Shown in pieces: positions 5,948-7,656 of a DNA stretch of 7,656 nt. This DNA is from Actinomycetes bacterium (lineage in GTDB: Bacteria > Actinomycetota > Coriobacteriia > Coriobacteriales > JAEZXW01): assembly GCA_023419515.1 (NCBI GenBank), contig JAEZXW010000084.1, positions 1-7,656 of the forward strand, in the 5' to 3' direction. A program made the position numbers and the translations under genes. Below the pieces are notes generated by a model. That model did no database searches. It was given only the letters and a program-made list of their open reading frames with translations, and had not been told where the DNA came from. Numbering within the stretch: position 1 is the stretch's first letter; the number at the start of each line of letters is the position of its first letter.

Positions 5948-5981
5948 AGGCGTGCATCGGATTTTCGATGCACGCCTTTTT
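5948..5981 (+). terminator. Strong intrinsic terminator after rpmE
   Basis: AGGCGTGCATCG (5948-5959) pairs perfectly with CGATGCACGCCT (5966-5977) over 12 bp with loop GATTTT, followed by a run of T to 5981. It starts 28 bases after the rpmE stop and ends 18 bases before the DUF1385 start, so it should lower expression of the downstream gene unless read-through occurs. Confidence 0.93.
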
Positions 5982-5999
5982 GATTAGAGGGGTGCAAGT

Positions 6000-7052
6000 T
6001 TGAGAGAGACCAGTTCAAAGGAAAAGTACGATCACTTTAATAACCCCCATGAGCTTTTTAAGACGCATATTGGCGGAGCTGCGCTGGTTGAGGGCGTCAT
6101 GATGCGCGGTAAGTACAACTGGGCGCTTGCAGTTCGCACGCCAACGGGAGAGATCTACACCGAAGAGCATGAGCTTGAGCCCAAGGATCCCTCGTCAATC
6201 AAGGCAAAGCCGTTTATTCGCGGCTGGTTTGCTCTGATCGATGCCATTAAGCTCAACAATAAAGCGATGAACATCGCGATTGAGCATGCATATCCTGAGG
6301 AGGATGTGTCGGTGGCAGATGACGCGGCAGATACCGAGACAGTTACCAAGCCTCAGGATCTCAAGTCACGTATCGGCACCATCGTAGGAACCGTACTTGC
6401 AGCGCTTGTCGCCATCGTTGTCTTTAACGTGCTGCCGTCAATGGTCGCTAATCTTATTTGTGGTGACTACTCTGAGCATCCCTTTTGGTGGAACACCGTT
6501 CAAAACATTCTGCAGATTGCGCTTTTTGCGCTCTACGTCTGGCTGATTTCGATGCACCCCGACATGCATCGTCTCTTTGGCTATCACGGTGCTGAGCATC
6601 AGACCATCCACTGCTACGAGCACGGGCTTGAACTTAACCCTCAAAACGCGGGGAGCTTTACGCGCCTGCATGTACGCTGTGGTACGGCGTTTATCGTCAT
6701 GACGGCAGTGCTTTCGATTATTATCTTTACGGTGTTGCCACTCGATCGCTTGCTCGATGCAACGGGGCTTGTGAATGAACATGTGCGACTGGCACTCATC
6801 ATCATGATCCGCTTGCTGCTGATCCCCGTTGTGACTGGTATTACCTACGAGGTGACAGTTGTCTGGGCAGGCAAGCACAGTACAAACTGGCTGGTTAAAG
6901 CCTTGCTCTGGCCAGGACTGATGATGCAGTACCTCACAACCAAGCAAGCCAGTCCTGAGATGCTCGAGTGTGCGATTGCGGCGATGAATCTCGTGATCGA
7001 TCGAGAAAAGCGCGGGCAACGCGGGCGTGAGCATGAGGCTGTCAGCGCTTAA
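6000..7052 (+). CDS. DUF1385 (YqhQ-like) membrane protein
   Basis: Integral membrane protein of the DUF1385 family, function unproven. The start is TTG at 6000, supported by AGAGGGG at 5986-5992 with 7-base spacing. The 350-residue protein has a cytosolic-looking N-terminal part with the family signature GGAALVEGVMMRG (25-37) and PFIRG (71-75), an acidic insert (about 100-115), and four predicted membrane segments at about 125-153, 167-185, 227-248 and 262-285. Between segments 2 and 3 lies the conserved Tyr-His-Gly-Ala-Glu-His motif (195-200) with a nearby His204, Cys205 and Glu207, which could bind a metal. Length and motifs are complete. It sits behind rpmE, the usual family context, but is separated from it by a strong terminator, and no promoter is evident in the 18 bases left. 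A release factor gene that often follows in related genomes is not next here. Confidence 0.88.
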   Translation: MRETSSKEKYDHFNNPHELFKTHIGGAALVEGVMMRGKYNWALAVRTPTGEIYTEEHELEPKDPSSIKAKPFIRGWFALIDAIKLNNKAMNIAIEHAYPEEDVSVADDAADTETVTKPQDLKSRIGTIVGTVLAALVAIVVFNVLPSMVANLICGDYSEHPFWWNTVQNILQIALFALYVWLISMHPDMHRLFGYHGAEHQTIHCYEHGLELNPQNAGSFTRLHVRCGTAFIVMTAVLSIIIFTVLPLDRLLDATGLVNEHVRLALIIMIRLLLIPVVTGITYEVTVVWAGKHSTNWLVKALLWPGLMMQYLTTKQASPEMLECAIAAMNLVIDREKRGQRGREHEAVSA

Positions 7053-7057
7053 GGGAG

Positions 7058-7117
7058 GCTTGAGTATTTGTTGGTACTTGAAAGCTGAGGGCTCAGGGTA
7101 CCTGAGGGACGCTTGAG
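7058..7117. repeat. Degenerate short repeats between DUF1385 and menA-like gene
   Basis: GCTTGAG occurs at 7058-7064 and 7111-7117, and GGTAC(T/C)TGA at 7073-7081 and 7097-7105. CTCAGG (7092-7097) and CCTGAG (7101-7106) make a 6-bp inverted repeat with a 3-base loop. No T-run follows, so termination for either convergent gene is not shown. The rest of 7053-7201 holds nothing I can support. Confidence 0.3.
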
Positions 7118-7201
7118 GGTGCTAGATGGTGTCTGCGGATTAGGAGATGCGACAGTGGCATTTCAGAGCACGCGAAGGTTGGTGCGTCAGGATTAAACCC
7201 T

Positions 7202-7656
7202 TTACGCAAATACCAGCCCCAAGCTCACCAGCACGCCAATGACAAAGGTAAAGATGCCGAGTGGTTTCATGAGCTGATCAAAGTCTGCATCATCGGTAAT
7301 TTTCCAGGTTTTGATAACAACCATGAGATACGCTAGTCCTGGAATCAAAAAGAGGTAGGAATACCAGGTCATCACCCCGGCCAGCACAAAAGCAACGACA
7401 AAGAGTACGAGCGATCCAATCAGCAAGATGCTTTGGTAGACGCGCATACCAATGTTGCCGAGCGAATTGGCAACCGTAATCTTTCCCTTCGCACGATCGT
7501 TCTGCGCATCACGCATGTTATTGGTGTTGATGACAGCGATCACTGGCAGTCCAAAAGCAACGGCAATAAGCGCAGTTATGAGGTCAATGCTCGTGGTGTA
7601 AAGATAGGTGCCGCCCATCACGCCAACGATACCAAAGAAAAAGAAGCTCATGATGT
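7202..7656 (-). CDS. menA: MenA-like prenyltransferase, C-terminal part (UbiA family)
   Basis: Membrane enzyme that would attach a polyprenyl chain to 1,4-dihydroxy-2-naphthoate in menaquinone synthesis. Only the C-terminal part is visible: the frame stays open to the right edge, so the start lies outside. The visible piece contains NTNNMRDAQNDRAKGK (about 7528-7481), the second Asp-rich motif of MenA-type UbiA proteins, followed by VANSLG where MenA has its conserved xRLG-like segment. Four or so hydrophobic membrane spans lie around it. The first Asp-rich motif should lie beyond the edge. The stop is TAA at 7204-7202. It converges on DUF1385 with a 149-base gap. The family also includes other prenyltransferases, so the quinone substrate is inferred from the NNMRD-type motif. 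Confidence 0.8.
   Translation of the reverse strand, partial: IMSFFFFGIVGVMGGTYLYTTSIDLITALIAVAFGLPVIAVINTNNMRDAQNDRAKGKITVANSLGNIGMRVYQSILLIGSLVLFVVAFVLAGVMTWYSYLFLIPGLAYLMVVIKTWKITDDADFDQLMKPLGIFTFVIGVLVSLGLVFA

Noticed and set aside
5497..6018. Leu/Ser/Cys-rich minus-strand frame opposite rpmE
   Set aside because: Antisense shadow of the Ala/Glu/Lys repeat-rich L31 tail; no start signals, and it runs through the terminator.
1..7656. CRISPR array, insertion sequence or prophage genes
   Set aside because: No regularly spaced repeats, transposase motifs or terminal inverted repeats with target duplications were seen.

Overview
The window holds five clear protein genes, one tRNA gene, one small unassigned reading frame and a long non-coding stretch. 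Base composition is near balanced. An rpmE gene followed by a DUF1385 gene, a two-domain polyphosphate:AMP phosphotransferase and a menaquinone-type prenyltransferase together suggest an actinobacterium of the class Coriobacteriia, probably a menaquinone-making Eggerthellales member of moderate GC. That placement rests on gene content and protein flavour only.

Layout. Positions 1-267 are non-coding, with short repeats. A glutamine-hydrolysing asparagine synthetase (asnB) fills 2226-268 on the minus strand. A gap of about 670 bases upstream of asnB contains a candidate minus-strand terminator and a possible HU-like gene remnant. A small, AT-leaning plus-strand reading frame follows at about 2849-3225. 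Its 3' part overlaps a minus-strand GC hairpin with a T-box-like core. tRNA-Ala(CGC) with an encoded CCA, its promoter and its terminator occupy 3490-3326 on the minus strand. Going right on the plus strand come pap (polyP:AMP phosphotransferase), rpmE (ribosomal protein L31 with a long Ala/Glu/Lys tail), a strong terminator, and a DUF1385 membrane protein. A UbiA-family prenyltransferase (menA-like) converges from the right and is cut by the window edge.

How the genes relate. asnB makes asparagine, pap regenerates ADP from AMP and polyphosphate, L31 and tRNA-Ala serve translation, and the menA-like enzyme makes membrane quinone. They do not form one pathway. The only likely shared transcript is rpmE to DUF1385, and a strong terminator separates those two. 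The most interesting stretch is 2227-3325: two terminator-like structures face asnB, one with a T-box-like core whose variable base would suit a tRNA with discriminator G such as tRNA-Asn, next to a small gene that looks frameshifted at its start. No complete new system can be demonstrated from the sequence alone.
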